Numbered from the stretch's first letter, positions 6,753 to 13,395 are shown. The stretch is 13,395 nucleotides of DNA from Bacteroidota bacterium (GCA_025455125.1 JALONE010000005.1:1-13395); one strand, 5' to 3'. Program-made: numbers and translations. Notes: generated by a model not told the origin, from the sequence alone.

Positions 6753-7412
6753 ATGATTCCTCCCACGCTCAACGTACCCCGGGCACCGTTCCGCTCTCCG
6801 GACGACAAGGCCTTCGCCGCTATCTGGTCCCAGCCGGCGATGGCGTCCTTGACGTTCGCGGATGGAACGCCCGCTCCGGCGCATCTCCAAACCGAGATCC
6901 GCGTCTTTCACAATACGCGCATGCTCTTCGTACTCTTCACTGCCATATTCGAAGATCTACGCATTGCGCCGGCGTATGTCCCGACCGAACCGGGCAATGG
7001 AAAGACGCTGAAGCTGTGGGAGCACAGCGACGTCCTTGAGTGCTTCATCGGTCCGAATGCAGCGGTGGCGAGACGGTACAAAGAATTTCAAGTCGCACCG
7101 GATGGGCGATTCGTCGACATCGCGGTCGATCGGGTTGCCAACCCACATTCCGGCGACATGGCGTGGAGCGCGGGTGCACGGTTCACATCCACCGTGGACG
7201 TTCTTTCAAAGACCTGGCGCGCGGTCATGGAGATCCCGTGGGAAGCGCTTGAGGTCGACTCCTCCAGAGCATCTGTGGTGGAGTGCAACTTCTACCGAGC
7301 CACGGGGAAGTTCCACGGTGACGAATTGCTCGCCTGGTCGCCAACGGGATACGGTGAAAAGTGCTTTCATCGGGTGGAGCATTTTGGGCGATTGCAGATT
7401 CTCGATTATTGA
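6753..7412 (+). CDS. carbohydrate-binding family 9-like (CBM9-like) protein
   Basis: This 219-aa protein resembles the CBM9-like beta-sandwich domain found alone in many FCB-group bacteria. A role in sugar or glycan binding is known for true CBM9 modules but is only inferred here. Recognisable pieces are the strand L-Q-T-E-I-R-V-F-H-N-T-R-M-L-F-V-L-F near residues 45-62, E-H-S-D-V-L-E-C-F-I-G-P at about 89-100 and Y-K-E-F-Q-V-A-P-D-G-R-F-V-D-I at about 108-122. These match the family pattern '(D)DVVEVFL.P......YYEFEVNP.G...D'. W-R-A-V-M-E-I-P-W-E-A-L follows at about 155-166. There is no signal peptide, unlike the flanking proteins, and no good ribosome binding site before the ATG. The start lies just after the small inverted-repeat element, so N-terminal shortening or altered translation by the insertion is possible. 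The last codons run into a 7-bp tandem array. Confidence 0.75.
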   Translation: MIPPTLNVPRAPFRSPDDKAFAAIWSQPAMASLTFADGTPAPAHLQTEIRVFHNTRMLFVLFTAIFEDLRIAPAYVPTEPGNGKTLKLWEHSDVLECFIGPNAAVARRYKEFQVAPDGRFVDIAVDRVANPHSGDMAWSAGARFTSTVDVLSKTWRAVMEIPWEALEVDSSRASVVECNFYRATGKFHGDELLAWSPTGYGEKCFHRVEHFGRLQILDY

Positions 7413-7421
7413 TTGTTGATC
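7394..7421 (+). repeat. 7-bp degenerate tandem repeat, 4 copies
   Basis: GCAGATT, CTCGATT, ATTGATT and GTTGATC follow each other without gaps, sharing a GATT core every 7 bp. The array covers the last codons and stop of the CBM9-like gene and ends just before the ribosome binding site of the next gene. It is short and degenerate, so chance is possible. Confidence 0.4.
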
Positions 7422-7430
7422 GAAGGAAGG
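7422..7430 (+). promoter_or_regulatory. ribosome binding site deciding a GTG start
   Basis: GAAGGAAGG stands just upstream of GTG at 7434 (GAAGGA is followed by 6 nt, then GTG). The alternative in-frame TTG at 7413 lies upstream of this site and inside the CBM9-like stop region, so GTG 7434 is preferred. It opens a clean signal peptide. Confidence 0.65.
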
Positions 7431-7433
7431 CTT

Positions 7434-8708
7434 GTGATACGACGTCTTTTCCTGCTGTTTCTCATTGCCAACAGCTATTCGCCAACGGCTGTTGCCCAAT
7501 CGAAGCTTCTCGTCCCCATGGATCTGACGCAGTCCGATCATTTGAAAGCCTATGGCGTTGCATTCTGGCTTCTGCAGAAGAACGGCGAGGTTGACTGGCT
7601 TCTCAATTATCGCGGAGGTTCGTTTCTGTGCGACTATTCGGAGGTCCTTGCGCGTGAGTGTCGCGTACGCGGCGTGTCGTTCGAGCCGCTCGGCGCATCG
7701 GAGGCGGCCGCACTCTATGCGGACGTTCAGCGCGAAGATAACAACATGGACGTCGTGCGGTTGGAGAAGGCGCCGAAGGTTGCGGTCTATGTTCCCCCCA
7801 ACTTCAAACCATGGGACGACGCGGTGACCATGGCGCTGGAGTACGCCGAGATCCCGTACACCAAGGTGTGGGACGAAGAGGTGCTCAGCGGGAAGCTGGC
7901 GGAATACGATTGGCTCCATCTTCATCATGAAGACTTCACCGGACAGTACGGAAAGTTCTACGCCAACTACCGCAACGCCCCATGGTACATCGAGCAACAG
8001 TTGTTGTACGAGAGGGAAGCGAAACGGCTGGGATACCGGAAGGTGTCTGACGAGAAGAAGGCGGTCGCGCGCGCCATCAAGGAGTACCTCGGCGGCGGGG
8101 GATTCATGTTCGCGATGTGCTCCGCGACTGACAGCTACGATATCGCGCTGGCGGCGGAGAACGTCGACATCTGCGATGTGATGTTCGACGGAGACCCCGC
8201 CGATCGGGACGCCCAGCAGCGACTCGATTTTGCGAAAACCCTCGCCTTCGAGAATTTCACCCTTGACATGAATCCGCTGCGGTACGAGTACTCCGACATC
8301 GACATCCCACCGAGCGATCCCCCTCCGATCCGCGATCCGAACACGGATTACTTCACGCTCTTCGAGTTTTCAGCGAAGTACGATCCGGTCCCGACCATGC
8401 TCACTCAAGGACACGCGAACATCATTCGGGGATTCATGGGGCAGACGACAGCGTTTCGCAAATCGTTGATCAAGCGGACGGTGACGATCCTCGCGGAGCG
8501 TGAGGGAACGGACGAGGTGCGGTATATCCATGGCAACTTCGGGAGGGGAACCTTCACGTGGTACAGCGGTCACGACCCGGAGGATTACCAGCACGCGGTT
8601 GGAGATCCGCCGACCGATCTGACGCTGCACAAGAATTCCCCGGGATATCGGCTGATCCTCAACAATGTGCTTTTCCCGGCCGCGAAGAAGAAACAGCAGA
8701 AGACATAG
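7434..8708 (+). CDS. exported GATase1/ThuA-like protein (commonly labelled 'asparagine synthetase B')
   Basis: This 424-aa protein belongs to a conserved FCB-group family that databases often name asparagine synthetase B. It shows neither the N-terminal Cys2 glutaminase nor the SGGxDS ATP-pyrophosphatase motif of true AsnB, so that name is doubtful. It has a signal peptide (M-I-R-R-L-F-L-L-F-L-I-A-N-S to A-V-A-Q) and so acts outside the cytoplasm. The layout resembles class I amidotransferase-like/ThuA folds. A strand V-A-V-Y at 117-120 is followed by W-D-D-A-V-T-M-A-L-E-Y-A-E-I-P-Y. Y-D-W-L-H-L-H-H-E-D is at 158-167. G-G-G-F-M-F-A-M-C-S at 221-230 looks like a nucleophile elbow with C229. 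Near the end, G-R-G-T-F-T-W-Y-S-G-H-D-P-E at 370-383 gives H380 and E383. A Cys-His-Glu site is my inference. The activity and substrate are unknown. Confidence 0.82.
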   Translation: MIRRLFLLFLIANSYSPTAVAQSKLLVPMDLTQSDHLKAYGVAFWLLQKNGEVDWLLNYRGGSFLCDYSEVLARECRVRGVSFEPLGASEAAALYADVQREDNNMDVVRLEKAPKVAVYVPPNFKPWDDAVTMALEYAEIPYTKVWDEEVLSGKLAEYDWLHLHHEDFTGQYGKFYANYRNAPWYIEQQLLYEREAKRLGYRKVSDEKKAVARAIKEYLGGGGFMFAMCSATDSYDIALAAENVDICDVMFDGDPADRDAQQRLDFAKTLAFENFTLDMNPLRYEYSDIDIPPSDPPPIRDPNTDYFTLFEFSAKYDPVPTMLTQGHANIIRGFMGQTTAFRKSLIKRTVTILAEREGTDEVRYIHGNFGRGTFTWYSGHDPEDYQHAVGDPPTDLTLHKNSPGYRLILNNVLFPAAKKKQQKT

Positions 8709-8711
8709 CAG

Positions 8712-8740
8712 TTGGGATTCGCCGTTGGGTGAAATCCCAA
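8712..8740 (+). terminator. hairpin after the plus-strand run
   Basis: TTGGGATT (8712-8719) and AATCCCAA (8733-8740) form a perfect 8-bp stem with a 13-nt loop, starting 4 nt after the TAG stop. It lacks a following T tract, so it may act as an mRNA 3' stabiliser or a factor-dependent end rather than a classic intrinsic terminator. The rest of the gap to 8857 shows only a small CGAGG-TTTT-CCTCG hairpin (8838-8851) and no gene. Confidence 0.4.
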
Positions 8741-8857
8741 AACAGGGCGGAAACCAATTGTGCATGATGAATATTTGAGAAATGTCCGATTGCAGCGCTT
8801 GGGGGGCGATTTTAATCCAGGAATGGGTGTCAGAATTCGAGGTTTTCCTCGGGGGGG

Positions 8858-8902
8858 CTTAAGCCCCTTAAGCCCCCTAAGCGGCTTAGGCGCCCTAAGG
8901 GG
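8858..8902. repeat. 9-bp tandem array, 5 copies, self-complementary
   Basis: The units CTTAAGCCC, CTTAAGCCC, CCTAAGCGG, CTTAGGCGC and CCTAAGGGG run head to tail with no gap. The unit core CTTAAG is palindromic, so the array folds on either strand: a 14-bp perfect palindrome spans 8854-8867, and the outer GCCCCTTA and TAAGGGGC pair. It lies between two convergent genes and contains the stop codon of the cation transporter (8897-8895). It could act as a bidirectional terminator, or be a decayed member of the short-unit array family seen in other gaps. Confidence 0.75.
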
Positions 8903-10277
8903 CGGGCTCCGCATGGATCATCACCCGCCGCACCATCCGAAACCTCCGATGTATCTCCCCCTCCACGTCCGATATCACCCGATGCACGTCCCCCAACGTC
9001 CTCCGCCCGTCGATCTCGCACGTCAACGTGAGATTGAACATCTCCCCCTCCCGCAAGATCACCAGGTCGCGACATCCATTCACTCCTTCACGACTCGCCG
9101 CCAGCGCCAGGATCTCCTTCGAAAATCGTAGCTCCGAATCCGTCACGTTCGCTAAGACCTGCTCGGACGCGTGATATTCCTCCATGTGGATGGTCACCTT
9201 CCCAACCCCTCCGATCTCTCGCCGGATCTCCTCTTCGATCTCCGATGCGATCTCATGCGCCTCCGGAAAACTCTTCCCCCGCTGATACTCAACATCGAAG
9301 TCGATGAAATATTGTCCCTCCGTCACGTGCACTTCCAGATTATGCGGCGCACGCAGCCCCTTGTTCACGACGATCATCCGGATCTTGTCGATGATCGTCT
9401 CGTCATTGCTGATGAACGGCTCGCCGTGGACCACGACGTCTGCATAGGGATGGACAACCTGCACCGCTTCTTCGACCGCATCCATGATGGCGTGCGCACG
9501 CTGGAAGGGAACCGTTCTCCGGATGGCGATCGTCGCGTCGACAAAGATCTTCGGACCAGACGGACGAATGCGTACGGACCGCAGCTCCTCAACGCCGTCG
9601 ATCGAACGGACGGCGGACTCGATCCTGGCGCGCAACTCCTTCGGTGTCCGGTCCATCAGCGCATCGATCGTGCGCCGGCCCAGACGATAACTCACGAACA
9701 GCACCAGCAACGCAACCGCGATCGCCGCAACAGAGTCGAACACCGGATAACCAAGCGCAACGAACCCCAATCCCGCAATGACCGTCAGCGATGACCAGAT
9801 GTCGCTCGAAAAATGAAGCGCGTCTGCCTCCAGGGCCTGACTGTGGTGCTTCCGGGCTACCCGGTAGAGTGCTCGTGAACGGCTGATGTCAACGACGATC
9901 GAGATTCCCATGACAACGAACGCCCAGACGCTTGCTTCCACGTGATGCGTCTGCGAGGTCATGCGATCGATCGCTTCCCATATGATCCAAACGCATGTCG
10001 CCACAAGCAGGAGCGTCTCGACAAACGCAGAAATGTTCTCGACCTTGCCGTGACCATATTGATGGTCCTCGTCCGCTGGTTTGTCGGCGATGGTGACCGC
10101 AAAATAGGTGATGATGGCGGCCATCAGATCCAATCCCGAGTGCGCCGCTTCCGAAAGCAAGCCCAGGCTGTTCGTCTGAAGGCCGACGATCAGCTTGAAA
10201 AGCGTCAGAAACACCGCAGCCCCAACGGACGTTAGCGCAATACGCCTCTTTTCTCTGTTTGCCAGCAAATGTTCCAT
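8895..10277 (-). CDS. CDF-family cation (probably zinc) efflux transporter with three tandem cytoplasmic domains
   Basis: This 460-aa inner-membrane transporter of the cation diffusion facilitator family should export divalent metal, probably Zn(II), using the proton gradient. The membrane part (about residues 13-205) has the TM2 motif S-E-A-A-H46-S-G-L-D50 and the TM5 motif A-L-H155-F-S-S-D159. An HxxxD pair in both helices is the pattern associated with zinc transport. Y-G-H-G-K-V-E-N-I at 74-82 is the conserved TM2-TM3 loop. Usual CDFs are ~300 aa. Here about 160 extra residues seem to hold two more copies of the cytoplasmic dimerisation domain: about 213-287 (ends V-V-V-H-G-E-P), 290-368 (ends V-T-I-H-M-E-E) and 378-458 (ends V-M-I-H-A-E-P). 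The start at 10277 is preferred because the further open frame crosses the 8-bp array. The Shine-Dalgarno sequence is weak, and the stop codon lies inside the 9-bp array. Confidence 0.92.
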   Translation of the reverse strand: MEHLLANREKRRIALTSVGAAVFLTLFKLIVGLQTNSLGLLSEAAHSGLDLMAAIITYFAVTIADKPADEDHQYGHGKVENISAFVETLLLVATCVWIIWEAIDRMTSQTHHVEASVWAFVVMGISIVVDISRSRALYRVARKHHSQALEADALHFSSDIWSSLTVIAGLGFVALGYPVFDSVAAIAVALLVLFVSYRLGRRTIDALMDRTPKELRARIESAVRSIDGVEELRSVRIRPSGPKIFVDATIAIRRTVPFQRAHAIMDAVEEAVQVVHPYADVVVHGEPFISNDETIIDKIRMIVVNKGLRAPHNLEVHVTEGQYFIDFDVEYQRGKSFPEAHEIASEIEEEIRREIGGVGKVTIHMEEYHASEQVLANVTDSELRFSKEILALAASREGVNGCRDLVILREGEMFNLTLTCEIDGRRTLGDVHRVISDVEGEIHRRFRMVRRVMIHAEPAP

Positions 10278-10301
10278 AAGAAGTAATATACGAGAAAATT
10301 G

Positions 10302-10403
10302 GATGAGCAGATGAGCACGTGAGCCGATGAGCCGGTGAGTCGGTGAGCCGTTGCGCCGCGAGCAAAGCATCGATGTCCCTGCTCAAAGGCTCATGGGCTC
10401 ATA
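10302..10403. repeat. 8-bp tandem array in inverted arrangement
   Basis: From 10302, degenerate octamers follow without gaps: GATGAGCA, GATGAGCA, CGTGAGCC, GATGAGCC, GGTGAGTC, GGTGAGCC, GTTGCGCC. After a ~20-30-bp spacer the same unit returns in the opposite orientation at 10381-10403, reading TATGAGCC, CATGAGCC, TTTGAGC on the minus strand. This gives unequal inverted arms made of tandem octamers, within the 219-bp gap between the divergent transporter and prolyl oligopeptidase genes. No gene lies between the arms. The architecture matches the CACNGATT elements elsewhere in the window, with a different unit. Confidence 0.75.
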
Positions 10404-10422
10404 GGAGCGATTATTCCTTCCC

Positions 10423-10453
10423 TTGAGTTTCCTCGGCATTTCCAGTAAATTTG
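10423..10453 (+). promoter_or_regulatory. candidate FCB-type promoter of the prolyl oligopeptidase gene
   Basis: TTG (10423-10425) is followed after exactly 20 nt by TAAATTTG (10446-10453), a perfect match to the Bacteroidota-type -7 consensus TAnnTTTG. Transcription would begin near 10458-10460, leaving a ~37-nt leader that contains the AGGG ribosome binding site before ATG 10497. It lies just outside the 8-bp array. Confidence 0.5.
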
Positions 10454-10496
10454 CTGACTCTGTTCCTGATTGTGTCACGGTTTAAAAAGGGCTCGC

Positions 10497-12614
10497 ATGC
10501 AGATTCGACCAGCCGTTTTCCTGCCCCCCGCGCTCTTCCTTTTTCTCATGCCGACCACTGCTCAGCCGATTGTGTATCCGAAAGCCAAAACCGTCGATGT
10601 TGTCGAACGTTATCACGGGACACGGATCTCCGATCCCTATCGGTGGATGGAAGATGAGAATGCGCCGGATCTAAAAACCTGGATCGATGCGCAGAATGCA
10701 TTGACGAACGCCTATCTCGGCACCGTCGCGGGACGGAACAAGATCCAAACACGACTCACCGAACTCTGGAACTACCCGCGCTACAGCGTTCCCTATCATC
10801 GCGGCAAGCAGTTCTTCTTCTCGAAGAACGACGGCCTGCAGAATCAATCTGTTCTTTACACGCAAACCGCTCTCACCGGCGAGCCGCGTATTCTCCTCGA
10901 TCCAAACACGCTGTCCAGCGATGGCACGATCGCGCTTTCCTCTACGTCGATGTCCAAGGACGGCTCGCTGATGGCGTACGGCCTCTCGGCCAGCGGCAGC
11001 GATTGGCAGGATGTGCATGTCCGATCAGTCGTGACTGGAATGGACTACCGCGATACGTTGAAGTGGTGCAAGTTCGCGAGCGTCGCGTGGAAACACGACA
11101 ATTCCGGGTTCTTCTATAATCGCTTCCCCGATCCGAACACGGTTCCCAAGGGACAGGAGAGCTACAACAACAAGGTATACTGGCATACGCTTGGATCGCC
11201 GCAATCAGCCGACGCGCTTGTCTACGAACGTCCCGATGCTCCCGACCTTAGCTTCTCTCCCTTCATCACCGATGACGGCTCCTACCTCGCGCTCGTTGTC
11301 TGGCGCGGCACCGACCCGGTGAATCGCTTCTATTATCGTTCGCTGAATGCGACGGGCGATTTCATCCGTCTGATGGACAAGGCGGACGCCAAGTACGACT
11401 TTATCGCGAACGACGGCTCCGTTTTTTACTTCCAAACGAATCTCGATGCGCCGAAGGACCGAATCATCGCGGTCGACACGCGCGACGCTGATCCCACCAA
11501 ATGGAAAACGGTGATTCCGGAGCAGAAGGACCCGATCGCCTTCGCTTCCGTCATCAACAACCAGTTTGTCGTTGCCTACCTCCAGGATGCGCATCACGTT
11601 CTCCGCATTTATGCGCTGAACGGTACGTTCCAAAAGGAGATCCCGCTCCCGACGCTCGGCTCAATTTCTGGACTCTCCGGTGAGCGCGAAGATACGGAAA
11701 TGTTCTTCGGGTTCACCTCGTATCTCTTTCCGACCACCATCTATCGATATGATTTCGCCGCGGCGACGCTCTCCGTGCTTCGCGAGCCGGGGATCCGCTT
11801 CGACGCCTCGCTGTACGAGACCAAGCAGGTCTTCTATCCATCAGCGGATGGAACGACGATCCCGATGTTCCTCACATACAAGAAGGGCCTCGCGCTCGAC
11901 GGGCAGAATCCGACGCTTCTGTACGGGTACGGCGGATTTAATGTCAGTCTGACGCCGGGATTTTCTGCCTCGCGGATCGTCTGGTTGGAAATGGGGGGAA
12001 TCTATGCTGTCGCCAACCTGCGTGGTGGAAACGAGTATGGCGAAGAGTGGCACCGCGCCGGCATGCTGGAGAAGAAGCAGAACGTCTTCGACGACTTCAT
12101 CGCCGCCGCTGAGTGGCTCATCGCAAACAACTACACGTCATCCCCCAAGATCGCCATCAACGGCGGGAGTAACGGCGGATTGTTGACCGCGGCATGCATG
12201 CTTCAGCGTCCCAATCTGTTCGGCGCTGTCGTCTGTGAGGTGCCCGTCATTGACATGTTGCGGTATCATCTGTTCACGGTCGGACGATATTGGATCGGCG
12301 AATATGGAAACGCCATCGCCAATGCGGACGACTTTAAATACATGATGGCTTACTCGCCGCTGCACAACATTCGGAAGGGGGTCGCGTACCCACCGACACT
12401 TATCACGACGGCTGACCACGATGACCGTGTCGTCCCTGCGCACGCGATGAAATTCGCCGCCACGCTCCAGGCGAACGACGCGGGAACAAACCCCATTCTT
12501 GTTCGCATCGAAACGAAGGCGGGACATGGCGGCGGCAAGCCGACAGCAAAGCAGATCGAGGAATTGACCGACGTCTATTCGTTCCTGGTACGAACGGTTG
12601 GCATGAGGCCATAA
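10497..12614 (+). CDS. prolyl oligopeptidase (S9A), exported
   Basis: This 705-aa serine peptidase of family S9A cleaves short peptides after proline. A signal peptide (M-Q-I-R-P-A-V-F-L-P-P-A-L-F-L-F-L-M-P-T-T-A-Q) places it in the periplasm or outside the cell. After it comes the family N-terminal block (V-V-E-R-Y-H-G, then I-S-D-P-Y-R-W-M-E-D), then the seven-bladed propeller (about residues 70-430) and the alpha/beta-hydrolase domain. The catalytic residues are S558 in N-G-G-S-N-G-G, D642 in A-D-H-D-D-R-V-V-P and H677 in K-A-G-H-G-G-G-K. These line up with Ser554, Asp641 and His680 of the porcine enzyme, and the length is also very close. ATG 10497 is preferred over the upstream TTG at 10470 because it opens the signal peptide and has AGGG just upstream. 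Together with the M16 pair it suggests use of extracellular peptides. Confidence 0.95.
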   Translation: MQIRPAVFLPPALFLFLMPTTAQPIVYPKAKTVDVVERYHGTRISDPYRWMEDENAPDLKTWIDAQNALTNAYLGTVAGRNKIQTRLTELWNYPRYSVPYHRGKQFFFSKNDGLQNQSVLYTQTALTGEPRILLDPNTLSSDGTIALSSTSMSKDGSLMAYGLSASGSDWQDVHVRSVVTGMDYRDTLKWCKFASVAWKHDNSGFFYNRFPDPNTVPKGQESYNNKVYWHTLGSPQSADALVYERPDAPDLSFSPFITDDGSYLALVVWRGTDPVNRFYYRSLNATGDFIRLMDKADAKYDFIANDGSVFYFQTNLDAPKDRIIAVDTRDADPTKWKTVIPEQKDPIAFASVINNQFVVAYLQDAHHVLRIYALNGTFQKEIPLPTLGSISGLSGEREDTEMFFGFTSYLFPTTIYRYDFAAATLSVLREPGIRFDASLYETKQVFYPSADGTTIPMFLTYKKGLALDGQNPTLLYGYGGFNVSLTPGFSASRIVWLEMGGIYAVANLRGGNEYGEEWHRAGMLEKKQNVFDDFIAAAEWLIANNYTSSPKIAINGGSNGGLLTAACMLQRPNLFGAVVCEVPVIDMLRYHLFTVGRYWIGEYGNAIANADDFKYMMAYSPLHNIRKGVAYPPTLITTADHDDRVVPAHAMKFAATLQANDAGTNPILVRIETKAGHGGGKPTAKQIEELTDVYSFLVRTVGMRP

Positions 12615-12676
12615 AGCGTTGACCATCGTTGAAGAGCGGTTGCGTGAGGTACAAGAATGCGGGGACCCTCACCTGC

Positions 12677-12682
12677 GGGAGG
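12677..12682 (+). promoter_or_regulatory. Shine-Dalgarno deciding a TTG start
   Basis: GGGAGG stands 6 nt before TTG at 12689. The nearby ATG at 12684 hits a stop after two codons, and the in-frame upstream start lies before this site. The family's usual N-terminus (M-K-I-A-V-I-S-D-I-H) begins exactly at the TTG, so a TTG start is well supported. Confidence 0.8.
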
Positions 12683-12688
12683 CATGAT

Positions 12689-13390
12689 TTGAAGATTGCA
12701 GTTATTTCCGATATCCACAGCAATCTCGAGGCGCTGACGACCGCACTTGAGCTCATCCGGTCGGGCGGTATCGAAACGACCGTTTGTCTCGGTGACATCG
12801 TCGGGTACGGCGCGAATCCGAACGAGTGCGTTGATCTCGTACGCGAACACTGCGCGGTCGTCGTTCGGGGAAATCACGATGCAGGGGTTGTCGATACACG
12901 CATCACCGACAACTTTTCGCGCAACGCACGCGCGGCGATCTTCTGGACACAATCTCAGCTGTCTGCGGCGAATCTTGACTTCCTCGCATCCCTTCCTCTG
13001 ACTGCTTCGTTATATGGCCTGCTTCTGGTCCACGCGTCTCCGCACGAACCTGATCGATGGCATTACATTGTCGACTCCTGGGAGGCGCGTCAGGCGATGC
13101 ACGCGTTCTCGGGGAGCGGCTGCTTTGTCGGTCATTCTCATGTACCTGGAATTTTTTCAGCTCGGGGGAGAGAGACGAACGTGAAGCAGGGGGAGCGCTT
13201 TCTGATCAATGTCGGGAGTATCGGCCAGCCCCGCGATCGCAATCCCTTGTTGAGCTTCGGCGTATTTGATACGGATGCGTGGAGCTACGAGAACGTGCGC
13301 GCAGAGTACGATATCGACTTGGCCGCACGAAAGATCTTGGGCAAAGGACTTCCGGCAACGTTAGCGCAACGCTTGGCCTTGGGGGTGTAG
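12689..13390 (+). CDS. YfcE/MJ0936-like metallophosphoesterase
   Basis: This 233-aa cytosolic calcineurin-like phosphoesterase probably hydrolyses a phosphodiester with two bound metal ions. The natural substrate is not predictable. All five metallophosphoesterase blocks are present: S-D-I-H-S-N at residues 7-12 (D8, H10), L-G-D-I-V-G-Y-G at 34-41 (D36), R-G-N-H-D at 60-64 (N62, H63), V-H-A-S-P at 114-118 (H115) and V-G-H-S-H at 147-151 (H149, H151). I-N-V-G-S-I-G-Q-P-R-D near 173-183 is the typical C-terminal block of the YfcE-like group. It starts at TTG, which is uncommon. The gene begins 74 bp after the prolyl oligopeptidase and could be cotranscribed with it, but no functional link is evident. 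The gap contains one weak GTGAGG/CCTCAC hairpin (12644-12672). Confidence 0.9.
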   Translation: MKIAVISDIHSNLEALTTALELIRSGGIETTVCLGDIVGYGANPNECVDLVREHCAVVVRGNHDAGVVDTRITDNFSRNARAAIFWTQSQLSAANLDFLASLPLTASLYGLLLVHASPHEPDRWHYIVDSWEARQAMHAFSGSGCFVGHSHVPGIFSARGRETNVKQGERFLINVGSIGQPRDRNPLLSFGVFDTDAWSYENVRAEYDIDLAARKILGKGLPATLAQRLALGV

Positions 13391-13395
13391 GGGGG

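Noticed and set aside
7206..7997. Minus-strand open frame across the CBM9-like and GATase1-like genes
   Set aside because: It overlaps two well-supported genes on the other strand and shows no family features.
7434..8708. Calling this gene asnB (asparagine synthetase)
   Set aside because: Neither the Cys2 glutaminase N-terminus nor the SGGxDS ATP-binding motif is present, and the protein has a signal peptide.
9171..9794. Plus-strand open frame inside the cation transporter gene
   Set aside because: Asp/Arg-rich shadow of the transporter, which has clear HxxxD motifs on the minus strand.
10278..10370. Upstream extension of the cation transporter by 31 codons
   Set aside because: It runs through the octamer array; the family N-terminus begins near the ATG at 10277.
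10302..10403. CRISPR array
   Set aside because: Units are 8 bp, contiguous and degenerate, with no spacers of CRISPR length and no cas genes.
12617..12672. Possible CGTTGA repeat and GTGAGG/CCTCAC hairpin before the phosphoesterase gene
   Set aside because: Only two exact CGTTGA copies and a 6-bp stem with a 17-nt loop; within chance expectation.

Overview
This 13.4-kb window looks like an ordinary chromosomal stretch from a Gram-negative bacterium of moderately high G+C (about 60% in the genes sampled). Several clues point to the FCB group (Bacteroidota, Chlorobi, Ignavibacteriota). One gene encodes the FCB-typical protein that databases often call 'asparagine synthetase B'. Two intergenic regions carry promoter-like sequences of the TTG-N20-TAnnTTTG type. 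Many proteins have N-terminal signal peptides. I cannot name the genus; an Ignavibacteriota-like lineage is my best guess.

Layout. On the left, on the minus strand, dxr (non-mevalonate isoprenoid pathway) is followed by the first 48 codons of an RseP-type site-2 protease, which runs off the window edge. A 222-bp divergent gap follows. A plus-strand run then reads: exported TPR protein; a small GxxExxY (PD-(D/E)XK nuclease-like) gene; a pair of exported M16 peptidases, the first with the zinc motif and the second without it; a CBM9-like protein; and an exported GATase1/ThuA-like protein. This run meets a minus-strand CDF cation transporter tail to tail. The transporter diverges from an exported prolyl oligopeptidase (S9A), which is followed by a YfcE-like metallophosphoesterase that starts at TTG.

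How the genes may work together. The two M16 genes are 15 bp apart and are very likely one functional unit, an active and an inactive subunit. With the exported prolyl oligopeptidase, the window has a clear peptide-degradation theme in the cell envelope. No dedicated defence, secretion or biosynthetic cluster is present.

The unusual material is between the genes. The GxxExxY gene is about 50% G+C against 60-65% for samples of its neighbours. It lies inside a 535-bp segment bounded by inverted arms made of a ~10-bp CACNGATT-type unit. A gene-less 63-bp version of the same inverted structure lies 2.8 kb downstream and is flanked by AGAAT direct repeats. Four other gaps hold different short-period arrays (12, 7, 9 and 8 bp). 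The 8-bp array also switches to the opposite orientation across a spacer, which is the same architecture. The best candidate for something undescribed is therefore a family of short-unit inverted-array elements, one copy of which carries a nuclease-like gene. The CDF transporter is also notable: its cytoplasmic domain appears to occur three times in tandem.
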